Part shown: piece after piece, positions 26,978 through 35,605 of the stretch
Layout of the letters: every line of letters starts with the position of its first letter
Numbering within the stretch: the stretch's first letter is position 1
Assembly (NCBI RefSeq): GCF_007678455.1
Contig: NZ_VEEP01000011.1
Location: 62,001-126,000, forward strand
DNA length: 64,000 nucleotides
Direction of reading: 5' to 3'
DNA from: Cytobacillus oceanisediminis 2691
GTDB lineage: Bacteria; Bacillota; Bacilli; Bacillales; Cytobacillaceae
The notes under the pieces: generated by a model
Database searches by the model: none
Told to the model about the DNA's origin: nothing
The model's input: the letters and a program-made list of their open reading frames with translations, nothing else
Translations under genes and position numbers: made by a program

Positions 26978-29740
26978 ATGACATCAGGAATTGAAGTAAA
27001 TGACAGCAGTTTGCCATTGCGCCGGGATGTGAAAATGCTTGGAAACATCCTTGGTGACATACTTGTCTATCATGGCGGAGTGGAATTGTTTGAAAAAGTA
27101 GAAAAGATCAGGGCAATGTGTAAAACACTCAGAAATCAAAATGACCCTGAAACATACACGGCTTTAAAAACGGAAATTGCAGGATTGTCTGTTCCGATGA
27201 GAAAAAATATCATTCGCGCGTTTTCAGTCTATTTCCATTTAATCAATGCAGCAGAACAAAACCATCGGATCCGCAGACGCCGCGACTATCTGCTCGATTC
27301 GGACATAAGCACACAGCCAGGTTCAATAGAAGCAGCCATCCTTTCACTAAAAGACAATTATATATCCTCCGATATTATTCAAAATGTCATCAATGCCATA
27401 TCGTTGGAATTAATCATCACAGCCCACCCTACAGAAGCTACTAAGCGCTCAATCCTTGAAATACAGAAAAGGATTGCGGATATCCTTAAAAGCCTTGATA
27501 ATCCGCTGTTATCCAGGAAAGAGCGTGAGAAGGTAGAGGAAAGCTTATTCAATGAGGTTTCTGTCCTGTGGCAGACAGATGAACTGAGAGACCGCAAACC
27601 GACAGTCATTGATGAAGTCAGGAATGGACTATATTATTTTGACAAGACATTGTTCGATGTCTTGCCTGAAATCCATCAAGAGGTGGAAACTAGTTTGAAA
27701 GAACATTATCCGGAACATGAATGGAAAGTCCCTCATTTCCTGCGCTTTGGATCTTGGATTGGCGGTGACAGGGATGGGAATCCAAATGTCACACCTGAGG
27801 TCACATGGGAAACATTGCAAAGACAAAGACGCCTTGTGTTAAAAAAATACAAAGCTGTATTAGTTGATTTGATGAAACGATTCAGCCATTCAACTACAAG
27901 AGCAGCTGTAAGTGAAGAATTACTGGAATCCGTCAAACGGGAAGAAGAAAAATACCTTGCCGACGATCAAAAATGGAATGTTGAAGGCGAGGTGTACCGC
28001 CGGAAATTCGCGGTCATTATTCAAAGGCTTAAGGAAGCAGGCAAATCAGAGATTGGTTACAAAGCATCAGAAGAATTACTCGATGACCTTCTTGTCATAA
28101 AACGAAGCATTTATCAGCATCACCCGGTACATCATGAACTGAAAACATTACAAAAATTGATCAGACAAGTACAACTATTCGGATTCCACCTTGCCACGCT
28201 TGATATACGAAACCACAGCGGCGAACATGAAGCGGCAATCGCCGAAATATTGAAAAAGGTGGGGATCACTCAAGATTATCCAGCACTATCAGAAGAGGGA
28301 AAACAGGAACTGCTTGTCAAACTTCTGGAAAACCCAAGACCACTGCTGCTGCTTCACGAGGATTACTCAAAAGAAACACAGGAAATGATCGAGGTATTCC
28401 AGATGATCAAGCGGGCGCATCAAGAATTCGGCAAACGTTCAATTTCCGTTTATCTAGTGAGTATGACGCAATCTGCGAGTGATTTGCTAGAGGTACTTAT
28501 ACTGGCAAAAGAAGCAGGTATATACAGGCTCCATGCTGACGGAACCCTGGAATCTGATCTTAATGTCGCTCCGCTTCTTGAAACAATCGATGATTTGACA
28601 GCCGGTCCAAAAATTATGGAAACATTATTCAATCTGCCATTATACCGCAATCACTTAAATAAAATGGGAGATCAGCAGGAAATCATGCTGGGATACTCAG
28701 ATGGAAGCAAGGATGGCGGAACTTTGACAGCAAACTGGAAACTTTACAAAGCCCAGCTTGAGATTAATGAAATGGCAAAGAGATATAACATTGCTCTCAA
28801 GTTCTTCCATGGTCGAGGGGGGTCACTAGGACGGGGAGGCGGACCTTTGCATAGAAGCCTTCTTTCACAGCCGGTCGAGACACTTGGACAGGGCGTGAAA
28901 ATCACCGAACAAGGGGAAGTTCTCTCATCCCGTTATCTTTTGAAAGACATCGCTTATAGAAGTCTTGAGCAGGCTACTTCGACAATGATGAAGGCGGCAG
29001 CCAATGTGTTGAAGGAATCAGAACAGGGGCATGTCCGCGATAAAAGATGGGTAGATGCGATTGAAGAAATTTCTGCTGTTTCGTTAAAGAAATATCAGTC
29101 CCTGGTATTTGAGGATCCCGATTTCCTTGTTTATTTCAATCAGGCGACCCCGCTGAAAGAGCTTGCGGAGCTTAATATCGGTTCGAGGCCAATGAGCCGT
29201 AAAAACAGCAGCAAATTCGAAAATTTGCGTGCTATTCCATGGGTATTCGCCTGGACACAGAGCAGGCAACTGTTCCCGGCATGGTATGCAGCTGGATCAG
29301 GCCTGCAGAGCTTTGCGCAGGAAAATTCGGGAAATCTGAAGCTATTGCAGGATATGTACGCTGAATGGCCATTCTTCCGCAGTACGATTGATAATCTGCA
29401 GATGGCTTTGATGAAAGCGGATATCACCACTGCCCAGGAATATACTTCCTTAGTTGAGGACAAATCCATTGCCGACCGTATCTTCAGCAATATCCTGGAG
29501 GAATATGAACGGACAAGGAACATTCTTCTCCAAATTTCGGAGGATGAAGAGCTGCTTGACCATACACCGAACATCAAAGATTCTGTCCATAGGCGAAATC
29601 CGTATGTCGATCCACTAAACTTCATCCAAGTGGAATTGATTAAAGAACTTCGCAAGGATGAAAATCCGGATGATGAATTATTGACACAGGTTTTATTGAC
29701 AATCAGTGGCGTTGCCGCTGGTTTAAGGAATACTGGTTGA
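26978..29740 (+). CDS. ppc: phosphoenolpyruvate carboxylase
   Basis: A 920-residue full-length enzyme that carboxylates PEP with bicarbonate to oxaloacetate, replenishing the TCA cycle. All hallmark motifs are present: the catalytic-His segment TAHPTEATKRS, GSWIGGDRDGNPNVT, GYSDGSKDGG, the mobile-loop FHGRGGSLGRGGGP, GSRPMSRK, and the invariant C-terminal ending AAGLRNTG. AGGAAGGTGAC precedes the ATG. It is a single gene with its own terminator. Its product could feed oxaloacetate into the same pool as the malate enzymes encoded downstream. Confidence 0.97.
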   Translation: MTSGIEVNDSSLPLRRDVKMLGNILGDILVYHGGVELFEKVEKIRAMCKTLRNQNDPETYTALKTEIAGLSVPMRKNIIRAFSVYFHLINAAEQNHRIRRRRDYLLDSDISTQPGSIEAAILSLKDNYISSDIIQNVINAISLELIITAHPTEATKRSILEIQKRIADILKSLDNPLLSRKEREKVEESLFNEVSVLWQTDELRDRKPTVIDEVRNGLYYFDKTLFDVLPEIHQEVETSLKEHYPEHEWKVPHFLRFGSWIGGDRDGNPNVTPEVTWETLQRQRRLVLKKYKAVLVDLMKRFSHSTTRAAVSEELLESVKREEEKYLADDQKWNVEGEVYRRKFAVIIQRLKEAGKSEIGYKASEELLDDLLVIKRSIYQHHPVHHELKTLQKLIRQVQLFGFHLATLDIRNHSGEHEAAIAEILKKVGITQDYPALSEEGKQELLVKLLENPRPLLLLHEDYSKETQEMIEVFQMIKRAHQEFGKRSISVYLVSMTQSASDLLEVLILAKEAGIYRLHADGTLESDLNVAPLLETIDDLTAGPKIMETLFNLPLYRNHLNKMGDQQEIMLGYSDGSKDGGTLTANWKLYKAQLEINEMAKRYNIALKFFHGRGGSLGRGGGPLHRSLLSQPVETLGQGVKITEQGEVLSSRYLLKDIAYRSLEQATSTMMKAAANVLKESEQGHVRDKRWVDAIEEISAVSLKKYQSLVFEDPDFLVYFNQATPLKELAELNIGSRPMSRKNSSKFENLRAIPWVFAWTQSRQLFPAWYAAGSGLQSFAQENSGNLKLLQDMYAEWPFFRSTIDNLQMALMKADITTAQEYTSLVEDKSIADRIFSNILEEYERTRNILLQISEDEELLDHTPNIKDSVHRRNPYVDPLNFIQVELIKELRKDENPDDELLTQVLLTISGVAAGLRNTG

Positions 29741-29746
29741 CAGGAT

Positions 29747-29773
29747 GACCCGCCGATTGGCGGGTCTCTTTAG
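29747..29773 (+). terminator. rho-independent terminator
   Basis: The stem GACCCGCC/GGCGGGTC with a GATT loop and the tail TCTTTAGTTATT follows ppc. Confidence 0.85.
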
Positions 29774-29807
29774 TTATTAGTAAAAAACTGGATGGGTTTT
29801 TTAAGGT

Positions 29808-30269
29808 TCAAAATGGCAGTTTCATTTGCCTTTCCATGGTCATTTGCGTTAAAATTTCATGATTAAGAGTCTTAGCCATCTTCATCGTAAGATTAAGGAT
29901 TTTACGGATGCCTTCTTTGTGGCCGTTTTTGATGGCAAGGTTATCGCAATGAATTTCACTATCAATGCTGACTTGCTGCTCGGGGACCGGATGTTCAATA
30001 TGCCCAATTTCATGCCAGATGATTGCTTCCTTTATGTCATTGTCAATACAGAAAGAGGGATAGTCGTATACAACGATGAACCAATCACACTCATCTTCAT
30101 AAGATCGATAAAAGAGGGTCAGAACCCGGGGATCGATATCCCATAAATCAAGCCACTTTCCATTTTTGAATCCAAATACCTTCAAGATGGCTTCCTTATT
30201 TTCGATGATTGCGATTCTTCCATAGGCATTGTACTTCTCATGTTCCAAAAATTCGCCAATGCACTTCAA
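29808..30269 (-). CDS. small HEXXH-motif putative zinc metallopeptidase
   Basis: A 153-residue soluble protein with the zinc-protease motif HEIGH within IIWHEIGHIEHP (about residue 86), followed ~20 residues later by DSEIHCDNLAIKNG. The acidic residue there is placed like the third zinc ligand of ImmA/IrrE- or minigluzincin-like peptidases. No signal peptide is present. TTG at 30269 follows GGGAGGA. The target is unknown; related domains act on regulators or in toxin-antitoxin and mobile-element control, but nothing adjacent confirms that here. Confidence 0.65.
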   Translation of the reverse strand: MKCIGEFLEHEKYNAYGRIAIIENKEAILKVFGFKNGKWLDLWDIDPRVLTLFYRSYEDECDWFIVVYDYPSFCIDNDIKEAIIWHEIGHIEHPVPEQQVSIDSEIHCDNLAIKNGHKEGIRKILNLTMKMAKTLNHEILTQMTMERQMKLPF

Positions 30270-30390
30270 AAAAATCCTCCCTTTTCTATAATGCCTTGTT
30301 AATATTGTTAAATATATTAGTCGATCCTAATCAACATGCGTAAAATAAAAAGGGCAGGGAAAATGAAAATGTGAAAGGGGGAAGCTGTGT

Positions 30391-30672
30391 ATGCTTTGTT
30401 CACATGGTTATTTGAAAGTGAATCGAAGAATAGTGGATAATGAGCAAATTTATGAAGAGAATGAACAGTTCATCACAATGTATCATGATCGAATAACCAC
30501 AGCTTCTGATATTTTTTACCTCCATGATATCCTTGATATTACCTTTAAAAATATGTCAGGAAAGAAAGGATTCCTTTATCTCCATACCACAAGAGGGGTG
30601 TATTCCTTTTATACAAATGCCAAGCCGGACCGGCTGATCAGGGCTTATAAAGAAATAAAACATCAAAGTTAA
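30391..30672 (+). CDS. hypothetical protein, PH-like
   Basis: A 93-residue protein rich in beta strands ending in one helix (ITMYHDRITTASD..., KKGFLYLHTTRGVYSFYTNA, RLIRAYKEIKHQ). This resembles the bacterial PH-domain fold, but no specific family is recognised. GGGGGAAGC precedes the ATG. It sits immediately upstream of the 17-bp perfect hairpin that overlaps the start of the next gene. Confidence 0.7.
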   Translation: MLCSHGYLKVNRRIVDNEQIYEENEQFITMYHDRITTASDIFYLHDILDITFKNMSGKKGFLYLHTTRGVYSFYTNAKPDRLIRAYKEIKHQS

Positions 30673-30690
30673 CTGCTTACATATAAAACA

Positions 30691-30732
30691 GCATAAAATC
30701 ACACCCTATATACAAAGGGTGTGATTTTATGC
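30691..30732 (+). promoter_or_regulatory. perfect 17-bp hairpin covering the ribosome binding site and start codon of the next gene
   Basis: GCATAAAATCACACCCT (30691-30707) and AGGGTGTGATTTTATGC (30716-30732) are exact inverted repeats with an 8-base loop. The 3' arm contains both the likely ribosome binding site AGGGTGTG and the ATG at 30729 of the CBO0543-family gene. It may be the terminator of the upstream gene, a translational lock on the downstream gene, or both. Confidence 0.75.
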
Positions 30733-31334
30733 TTTCTTCCATTATTTGTGCAGCAGGAGAACCGTTGAATAAATATCTTATTGTTTTAGGCACCATCTCG
30801 CTGCAGGAAGTATTGGATGCCGAGGCAAAATATCATAAGATATTAAGGGCATATTGGCACGAGAATAATTTTTTGACATATGAATGGTGGTTCCTTGTTG
30901 TCCTTTCCATTGTTCCGGCTATTATCTGGTGGATGAAGGTCGATAAAACAAGACTGATTGAAAATACTTCATTTGGTCTTTTTTATGGAGTCACAGCCAT
31001 CTTCCTGGATTCAATTGGCACCAATGCCATGGTGTGGACATATCCAGTCAGGCTGACTCCATATTTAAATCCGCAGTTATATCCCTATGATGTTGGAGTT
31101 GTCATCATACCTTTCATGCTCGTATATCAAAGGTTCAGCAGTTCGTTTAAGAAATTTTTCATCGCAACTGGACTGCTATCTCTTTTCCTGGCATTTATGG
31201 CAGAGCCATTTATGGTCCATCTTGGAATTTATAAAGAATTCACATGGAAACATATATATAGCTTCCCAATTTACTGGTTATTGGGATTGATGTGCTGGGC
31301 AATCATTAAAAAATTCAAATCATATTCCACATAA
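30729..31334 (+). CDS. CBO0543 family membrane protein
   Basis: A 201-residue protein with about five membrane helices and family-like aromatic stretches (WWFLVVLSIVPAIIWWMKVD, LLGLMCWAIIKKF, and YPVRLTPYLNPQLYPYDVGV between helices). CBO0543-family proteins are common in spore-forming Firmicutes and uncharacterised. The start ATG at 30729 with AGGGTGTG six bases before it lies inside a perfect hairpin, so translation from this start would need the hairpin to be open. No later start has a better binding site. Confidence 0.75.
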   Translation: MLSSIICAAGEPLNKYLIVLGTISLQEVLDAEAKYHKILRAYWHENNFLTYEWWFLVVLSIVPAIIWWMKVDKTRLIENTSFGLFYGVTAIFLDSIGTNAMVWTYPVRLTPYLNPQLYPYDVGVVIIPFMLVYQRFSSSFKKFFIATGLLSLFLAFMAEPFMVHLGIYKEFTWKHIYSFPIYWLLGLMCWAIIKKFKSYST

Positions 31335-31337
31335 TCG

Positions 31338-31366
31338 AAAACCCTGGCTCTTGAGCCAGGGTTTTT
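31338..31366 (+). terminator. rho-independent terminator
   Basis: The stem AAAACCCTGGCTC/GAGCCAGGGTTTTT follows the CBO0543-family gene and ends in T residues. Confidence 0.9.
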
Positions 31367-31399
31367 CATGGTATATTGTTGTGAGAAGGATGTGGCACA

Positions 31400-31729
31400 A
31401 TGACGCAGTTTACAAAAAATGTGATTAATATCATTAAAAATATTCCATCTGGAAAAGTCATGACATATGGCCAAATCGCAAAAGCCGCTGGAAGCCCAAG
31501 AGCAGCAAGACAGGTTGTCAGAATCCTGCATTCCATGTCAGAAAAATATAACTTGCCATGGCATAGAGTCATTAATTCCAAAGGGGAAATTGGTTTCAAG
31601 GATGAGGAGATGTTTCAAACCCAGAAATCTTTGCTAATCTCAGATGGTGTTCAATTTAAGTCTGATCGAGCAATTTCCCTTCTTGTTTATTTATGGGATA
31701 TAGATTGGGAATTTGGTGAACAACCTTGA
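31400..31729 (+). CDS. alkyltransferase-like (ATL) DNA-repair protein
   Basis: A 109-residue MGMT-family DNA-binding domain with IPSGKVMTYGQIAKAAGSPR (winged-helix part, including the Arg finger region) and the active-site box PWHRVINSKGEI. The alkyl-acceptor Cys of true methyltransferases (PCHRV) is replaced by Trp, which defines ATL proteins. These bind O6-alkylguanine without repairing it and hand the lesion to nucleotide excision repair (family knowledge). It is a single gene after a terminator. Confidence 0.9.
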   Translation: MTQFTKNVINIIKNIPSGKVMTYGQIAKAAGSPRAARQVVRILHSMSEKYNLPWHRVINSKGEIGFKDEEMFQTQKSLLISDGVQFKSDRAISLLVYLWDIDWEFGEQP

Positions 31730-31848
31730 GGGAAAATTAAGTATTCCTTATCCATTTATAAAGGCAGTGAATGGATATTATTTACGATCCAATGCGGCAA
31801 CATTAGGGTGAAGAATAAACAGGGCATAAAAAGCCGTCATATTAACAG
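31730..31848. other. short intergenic stretch before the DUF3231 remnant
   Basis: AT-rich sequence with no recognisable gene, repeat or RNA. It lies between the ATL gene and the terminator of the DUF3231 C-terminal remnant, just outside the IS-bounded segment. Confidence 0.4.
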
Positions 31849-31890
31849 CAAAGCCCCCAAAAAGGTGTAAATACCCATCGGGGGTCTTAA
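31849..31890 (-). terminator. probable terminator of the DUF3231 remnant
   Basis: On the minus strand, AGACCCCC and GGGGGCTTT pair around a long loop directly after the stop of the DUF3231 C-terminal fragment. The loop is long and the T tract short, so confidence is moderate. Confidence 0.45.
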
Positions 31891-31896
31891 TCTAAA

Positions 31897-32052
31897 TTAA
31901 CTTTTGGTAAGATCCTTTCGGTCAACTGATAAGGGTGGCTGCTCAAGCCATTCGTTCGCAATCATGATATTAATCCATCTTCTGAATATTTGAGGACCTC
32001 TGCATTCACTCGGGAATAATCCACGACGAGGTCACTCCTTTGGCTTTCCGCG
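31897..32052 (-). pseudogene. C-terminal remnant of a DUF3231 gene
   Basis: Read on the minus strand, this encodes IAESQRSDLVVDYSRVNAEV followed by LKYSEDG. After a one-base loss near 31974 it continues INIMIANEWLEQPPLSVDRK up to a TAA at 31897. The pattern R-x-D-L...Y...E...DG-x-x-IMI...W-L-E-Q-P-P...DR matches the end of DUF3231 proteins, a ~330-residue Bacillaceae family sometimes called spore coat-like. The upstream ~280 residues are missing; the sequence runs directly into the tnpB remnant. The matching N-terminal piece lies at 52128-52420. Confidence 0.7.
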
Positions 32053-32626
32053 ATTCTGGCAGATGGGACAAGGTACAGAAACAACCGTTATTTTAAGTCG
32101 TTAGAACAAAGGTTAGCAAAAGCCCAACAGATCCTGTCAAGGCGAATCATCGGCTCTGGTAATTGGAATAAACAACGAAAAAAGGTTTCCCGAATTCACG
32201 AAATGATTGAAAACAAACGGACAGATTTCCTAAATAAGACCTCTACGGATATCATCAAAAACCACGATCTTATCGGAATAAAGATTCTGCAAGTATCAAA
32301 CATGATGAAAAATAAGAAGACAGCTGGGTCTATCGCGGATGTGTCTTGGTATCAATTCAAAACGATGCTAAAATACAAGGCTGAATGAATGGTACGGCAA
32401 GGCAGTAGTGGAAGTGAGTAAAACCTTGCCTAGCTCTCAGCTGTGTTCGAGCTGCGGTTATAAAAATAAGGATGTTAAAGATCAAGGTTTGCGTGAATGG
32501 ACTTGTATATGTGGTGTGCATCACGACCGCGATATTAATGCAGGGTTAAATCTCAAATACGAAGCCATAAGACTTCTAACCGGGGCTAGCCTAATCCATA
32601 ACTGGCGGTTACGATGGTGTTCTTAG
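32050..32626 (+). pseudogene. IS200/IS605 TnpB (OrfB) remnant, 5'-truncated and frameshifted
   Basis: The fragment starts in the RuvC-I region (AILADGTRYRNNRYFKSLEQ) and runs through NWNKQRKKVSRIHEMIENKR to [10 protein letters not shown] tandem GAAT duplication at 32383-32390 creates TGA there; the other frame continues [38 protein letters not shown] and [12 protein letters not shown]. The first catalytic Asp region is deleted, and the usual E-D of the second catalytic motif reads IKIL. The zinc-finger cysteines and the last Asp (DRDINA) are still visible. This guide-RNA nuclease relic is surely inactive. Confidence 0.88.
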
Positions 32627-32630
32627 GAAT

Positions 32631-32678
32631 CCCCCACTTCAACGGTTCGCAAGAGCAGTTAAGTGGCGGGTAGTTCAA
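32631..32678 (+). mobile_element. IS200/IS605 right end, copy 1
   Basis: The ~48-base stretch CCCCCACTTCAACGG ... AAGTGGCGGGTAGTTCAA follows the tnpB remnant. CCCACTT and AAGTGGCGGG can pair as the subterminal hairpin, and the end TTCAA fits the TCAA-type right cleavage site of IS200/IS605 elements. It is nearly identical to 52079-52127. Confidence 0.8.
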
Positions 32679-32776
32679 CATATATAGTCGATTTCTTTTA
32701 AACACAGGTAATGAAGACGGTGCCGCCAGGAGACCCTGCTGTAAATAGGGGGGCTGCCCGTCTGCCTTCGCTTTGA

Positions 32777-33670
32777 TTAGCTTTCCAGCTCAAGATATTG
32801 CCGGGAGGTAGTTATAAATTCACGGACAGTAAAGGGTAAGTATTTATTTTTTTTCCAAATCATCCCCAGCTCTAGATTAACATTTGATTGAACAAGAGGA
32901 ATGACAGCAATTTCATCATTGCTTATATTTTTGCAAATTTTACTAGGCAATAGTGCTATTCCCATTTTTCCCTCGACCATTCCAAGCAGGAAATCCTTTT
33001 GTGAACTTTCACAGACGATATTGGGCTGGAAGTGATTCTTGGAACACTCCTCAATGATTAGGTCATAAAGCGTGAAGTCTTTCCGGTATAGTATAAACGG
33101 CTCATTATCCAATTCAGAGAAGTGCACCTCTTTTTTTAAAGCTAATCCATGGTCCCGATGGACAATTAACATCAAAGGATCCTTTATTACATTTATGATT
33201 TCAAAGCTGCTGTTAGGGGCAGGCAATGTGCAAATCAGACCTATATCCAAAGTTCCTTCCTCTACACCCAGCTTTATTTTCTTGGTCCCTACTTCTGTTA
33301 AAGTTATTTTCACTAGAGGATATTTCTCTTTATATTGGCTTATGAACTTTGAAAAGAAGGCAGCACCCACAATAGGAGGAATGCCGATTCTTATTTCCCC
33401 GCTTTTCAGTTCCATAATGTCAGTTAACTCAAGTGTGAGGTTTTTGAATGCCTGTAAAACTTCCTTTGCATTAATTAATACCGCTTTTCCTGCATCCGTT
33501 AATTCCAGCTGCTTTGAGGAACGGTAAAATAAAGGAACACCCAATTCTCCCTCTAAATTTTTAATTGCCTTGCTGATTGAAGGCTGGGTTACATGCAATG
33601 TTTGTGAAGCTTTCGTGAAGCTTAAATGCTTCGCTACCTCTGTAAAGTACTCCAAATGACGAATGTCCAT
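32777..33670 (-). CDS. LysR family transcriptional regulator
   Basis: A 297-residue LysR-type regulator. The N-terminal winged helix (MDIRHLEYFTEVAKHLSFTK, then QTLHVTQPSISKAIKNLEGE) is followed by a linker helix and a periplasmic-binding-protein-like effector domain (IRIGIPPIVGAAFFSKF...). It is divergent from the malic enzyme gene across 273 bases, the classic arrangement for LysR control of a neighbour. By analogy with malolactic/malate regulators it may respond to malate or another organic acid (inference). Confidence 0.92.
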   Translation of the reverse strand: MDIRHLEYFTEVAKHLSFTKASQTLHVTQPSISKAIKNLEGELGVPLFYRSSKQLELTDAGKAVLINAKEVLQAFKNLTLELTDIMELKSGEIRIGIPPIVGAAFFSKFISQYKEKYPLVKITLTEVGTKKIKLGVEEGTLDIGLICTLPAPNSSFEIINVIKDPLMLIVHRDHGLALKKEVHFSELDNEPFILYRKDFTLYDLIIEECSKNHFQPNIVCESSQKDFLLGMVEGKMGIALLPSKICKNISNDEIAVIPLVQSNVNLELGMIWKKNKYLPFTVREFITTSRQYLELES

Positions 33671-33943
33671 AAATCTTCCCTCCCTTGAAAATGGATTAAT
33701 GTTTTATTGTTTTTTTATAATATTCTAACATTTTAAATGATAATACCTCATTGAGTCTACTGTGTGAACCTGCTGTTTCTATTGTGAGTAACTGCTTTAT
33801 AGCTAAAAAGCATAAAGGATATAGATTATATGTATTTCATTTATAACTGCAACCCATTATATAATGAACTAAATTTATCAGGTGCATTGTTAAATCCGAA
33901 TACAGAAAATTAAAAAAATTCTGCAGGAAAAGGAGATGTAAAG
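33671..33943. promoter_or_regulatory. divergent lysR / malic enzyme control region
   Basis: A 273-base AT-rich region between divergent start codons, expected to hold both promoters and the LysR-binding site. A TATAAT-like hexamer lies at about 33857-33862 on the malic-enzyme side. I could not single out one convincing T-N11-A operator by eye. Confidence 0.5.
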
Positions 33944-35158
33944 ATGAGCAATTTACAAAAAGAGGCGCTTTTCATTCACGAGAAGTTCAAAGGAAAGTTG
34001 TCGGTAGAAGTAAAAATGCCATTAAATAGCATGAAGGATTTAAGCTTGGCATATTCCCCTGGGGTGGCTGAACCGTGCAAGCAGATCTATGATCAACCAG
34101 AAAAAGTCTATGATTATACCATCAAAGGCAATTTAATCGCAGTTGTTTCTGACGGAACATCGGTCTTGGGTTTAGGCGATATTGGCCCCGAGGCGGCAAT
34201 GCCAGTAATGGAAGGGAAGGCTGCCCTATTCAAGTCGTTCGCAGGGATTGATGCCGTTCCTATTTGCCTGGATACGAAAGACCCTGAAGAAATCATTAAA
34301 ACAGTAAAGCTGCTGCAGCCAGCCTTTGGAGGAATCAATTTGGAGGATATCGCATCACCCAATTGTTTTTACATCGAGGAACGGCTGAAAAAAGAAATGA
34401 ATATCCCGGTATTCCATGATGATCAGCATGGAACCGCAATCGTAACAGCAGCGGGATTGATTAACTCTTTGAAGCTTGTAGATAAAAAAATCGATGAAAT
34501 AAAAGTAGTTATCAATGGAGCAGGTGCTGCAGGGATTGCCATCGTAAAGCTTTTAATCACAATGGGTGTAAACGATATTATTATGTGTGATACAAGGGGC
34601 GCAATCTATGAAGGCAGACAGGAAGGCATGAATCCGCTGAAAGAATCCATCTCAAGGATTACCAACCACCGCAAACTTAAAGGACAGCTGGCAGATGTGA
34701 TTGTTAATGCCGATGTTTTCATTGGAGTTTCCTCCGCCGGTGCCATGACTAAGGAAATGGTAGAAACAATGGCTGGCGAGGCAATCATTTTTGCCATGGC
34801 CAACCCGGTGCCTGAGATTATGCCTGAAGAAGCAAAGGCTGCCGGAGCGAGGGTAGTTGGAACAGGTCGTTCTGATTTGCCTAACCAGGTAAATAATGTC
34901 CTTGCGTTCCCTGGTATTTTCAGAGGAGCTTTGGATGTTTTGGCTACCGATATAAATGACGAGATGAAGGCTGCAGCTGTTAAAGCAATTGCAGGTTTAA
35001 TTCAGAGTGAGGAGCTAGAAGAGGATTATGTGATACCAGCGCCATTAGACAGCAGAGTCGTTCCTGCAGTAAGAGAAGCGGTGGCGAAGGCTGCCTGGGA
35101 AACAGGTGTAGCGCGCAAAGAGGTTTTATCCAATCAGTTGGTCAATACCCAGCAATAA
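33944..35158 (+). CDS. malic enzyme (malate dehydrogenase, decarboxylating)
   Basis: A 404-residue short-form malic enzyme converting malate to pyruvate and CO2 with NAD(P)+. Motifs include LAYSPGVAEPCKQI, the catalytic Lys region VMEGKAALFK, the metal-binding FHDDQHGTAIV, the nucleotide-binding VVINGAGAAGIAIV, and ANPVPEIMPEEA. AAAAGGAGATGTAAAG precedes the ATG. The linked lysR and the downstream glycolate/malate synthase genes suggest a role in draining malate to pyruvate. NAD versus NADP preference is not certain from sequence. Confidence 0.95.
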   Translation: MSNLQKEALFIHEKFKGKLSVEVKMPLNSMKDLSLAYSPGVAEPCKQIYDQPEKVYDYTIKGNLIAVVSDGTSVLGLGDIGPEAAMPVMEGKAALFKSFAGIDAVPICLDTKDPEEIIKTVKLLQPAFGGINLEDIASPNCFYIEERLKKEMNIPVFHDDQHGTAIVTAAGLINSLKLVDKKIDEIKVVINGAGAAGIAIVKLLITMGVNDIIMCDTRGAIYEGRQEGMNPLKESISRITNHRKLKGQLADVIVNADVFIGVSSAGAMTKEMVETMAGEAIIFAMANPVPEIMPEEAKAAGARVVGTGRSDLPNQVNNVLAFPGIFRGALDVLATDINDEMKAAAVKAIAGLIQSEELEEDYVIPAPLDSRVVPAVREAVAKAAWETGVARKEVLSNQLVNTQQ

Positions 35159-35278
35159 ATCACTTTATTTCTGTAGAGATTGTTTCCTAAACAGACTAGT
35201 GTTCAGTTTTGCAAGTTGGATTTATCAGTGACGAAGGCATTCCAGATCAATCGGCGGTATTTTGACGGAATTTAAATT

Positions 35279-35605
35279 ATGTTGAATGAGAGAGTGATTA
35301 AGTTGAGAATTTATGAAGTGCTTGACACAAAGGAAATGCTTCGTTGCGAATTTATCGAAAACTATCATGTCTTATACGAGAAAATTGAACTTAGAGACTA
35401 TGAGATTAAAGATGATTGCTTATTAGAAAAGGGCTGCACTATACAAAAATATATTACTATTTTTAAAGGCAGTTCGTTTTCTTCTCTAATGAAAATCAAA
35501 GCATATCCGATTCAAGTGGTGGATATCATTGAAATTCGAAAGATGGTTGCAAATGACTTCCCTGAACTATTCAAAAATGTTCAATTTTCCCGCAAAGCTG
35601 TTTAA
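35279..35605 (+). CDS. hypothetical protein
   Basis: A 108-residue soluble protein, family not recognised. It alternates strands and acidic helices (LRIYEVLDTKEMLRCEFIEN, KMVANDFPELFKNVQF). The printed start is ATG 35279, but a TTG at 35303 stands after GAGAGAGTGA and may be the real one. It lies between the malic enzyme and the T-box leader of proBA and has no clear partner. Confidence 0.55.
   Translation: MLNERVIKLRIYEVLDTKEMLRCEFIENYHVLYEKIELRDYEIKDDCLLEKGCTIQKYITIFKGSSFSSLMKIKAYPIQVVDIIEIRKMVANDFPELFKNVQFSRKAV

Noticed and set aside
32408-32626. Separate small zinc-finger gene
   Set aside because: It is the C-terminal part of the frameshifted TnpB (pSSQ-C-S-x-C-G and DRDINA motifs), not an independent gene.
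32700-32770. Hairpin-rich stretch after the lysR stop as a riboswitch-like element
   Set aside because: Only short AGACGG/CCGTCT pairing with a long loop is visible. It is more likely a weak lysR terminator and I could not support it as a feature.
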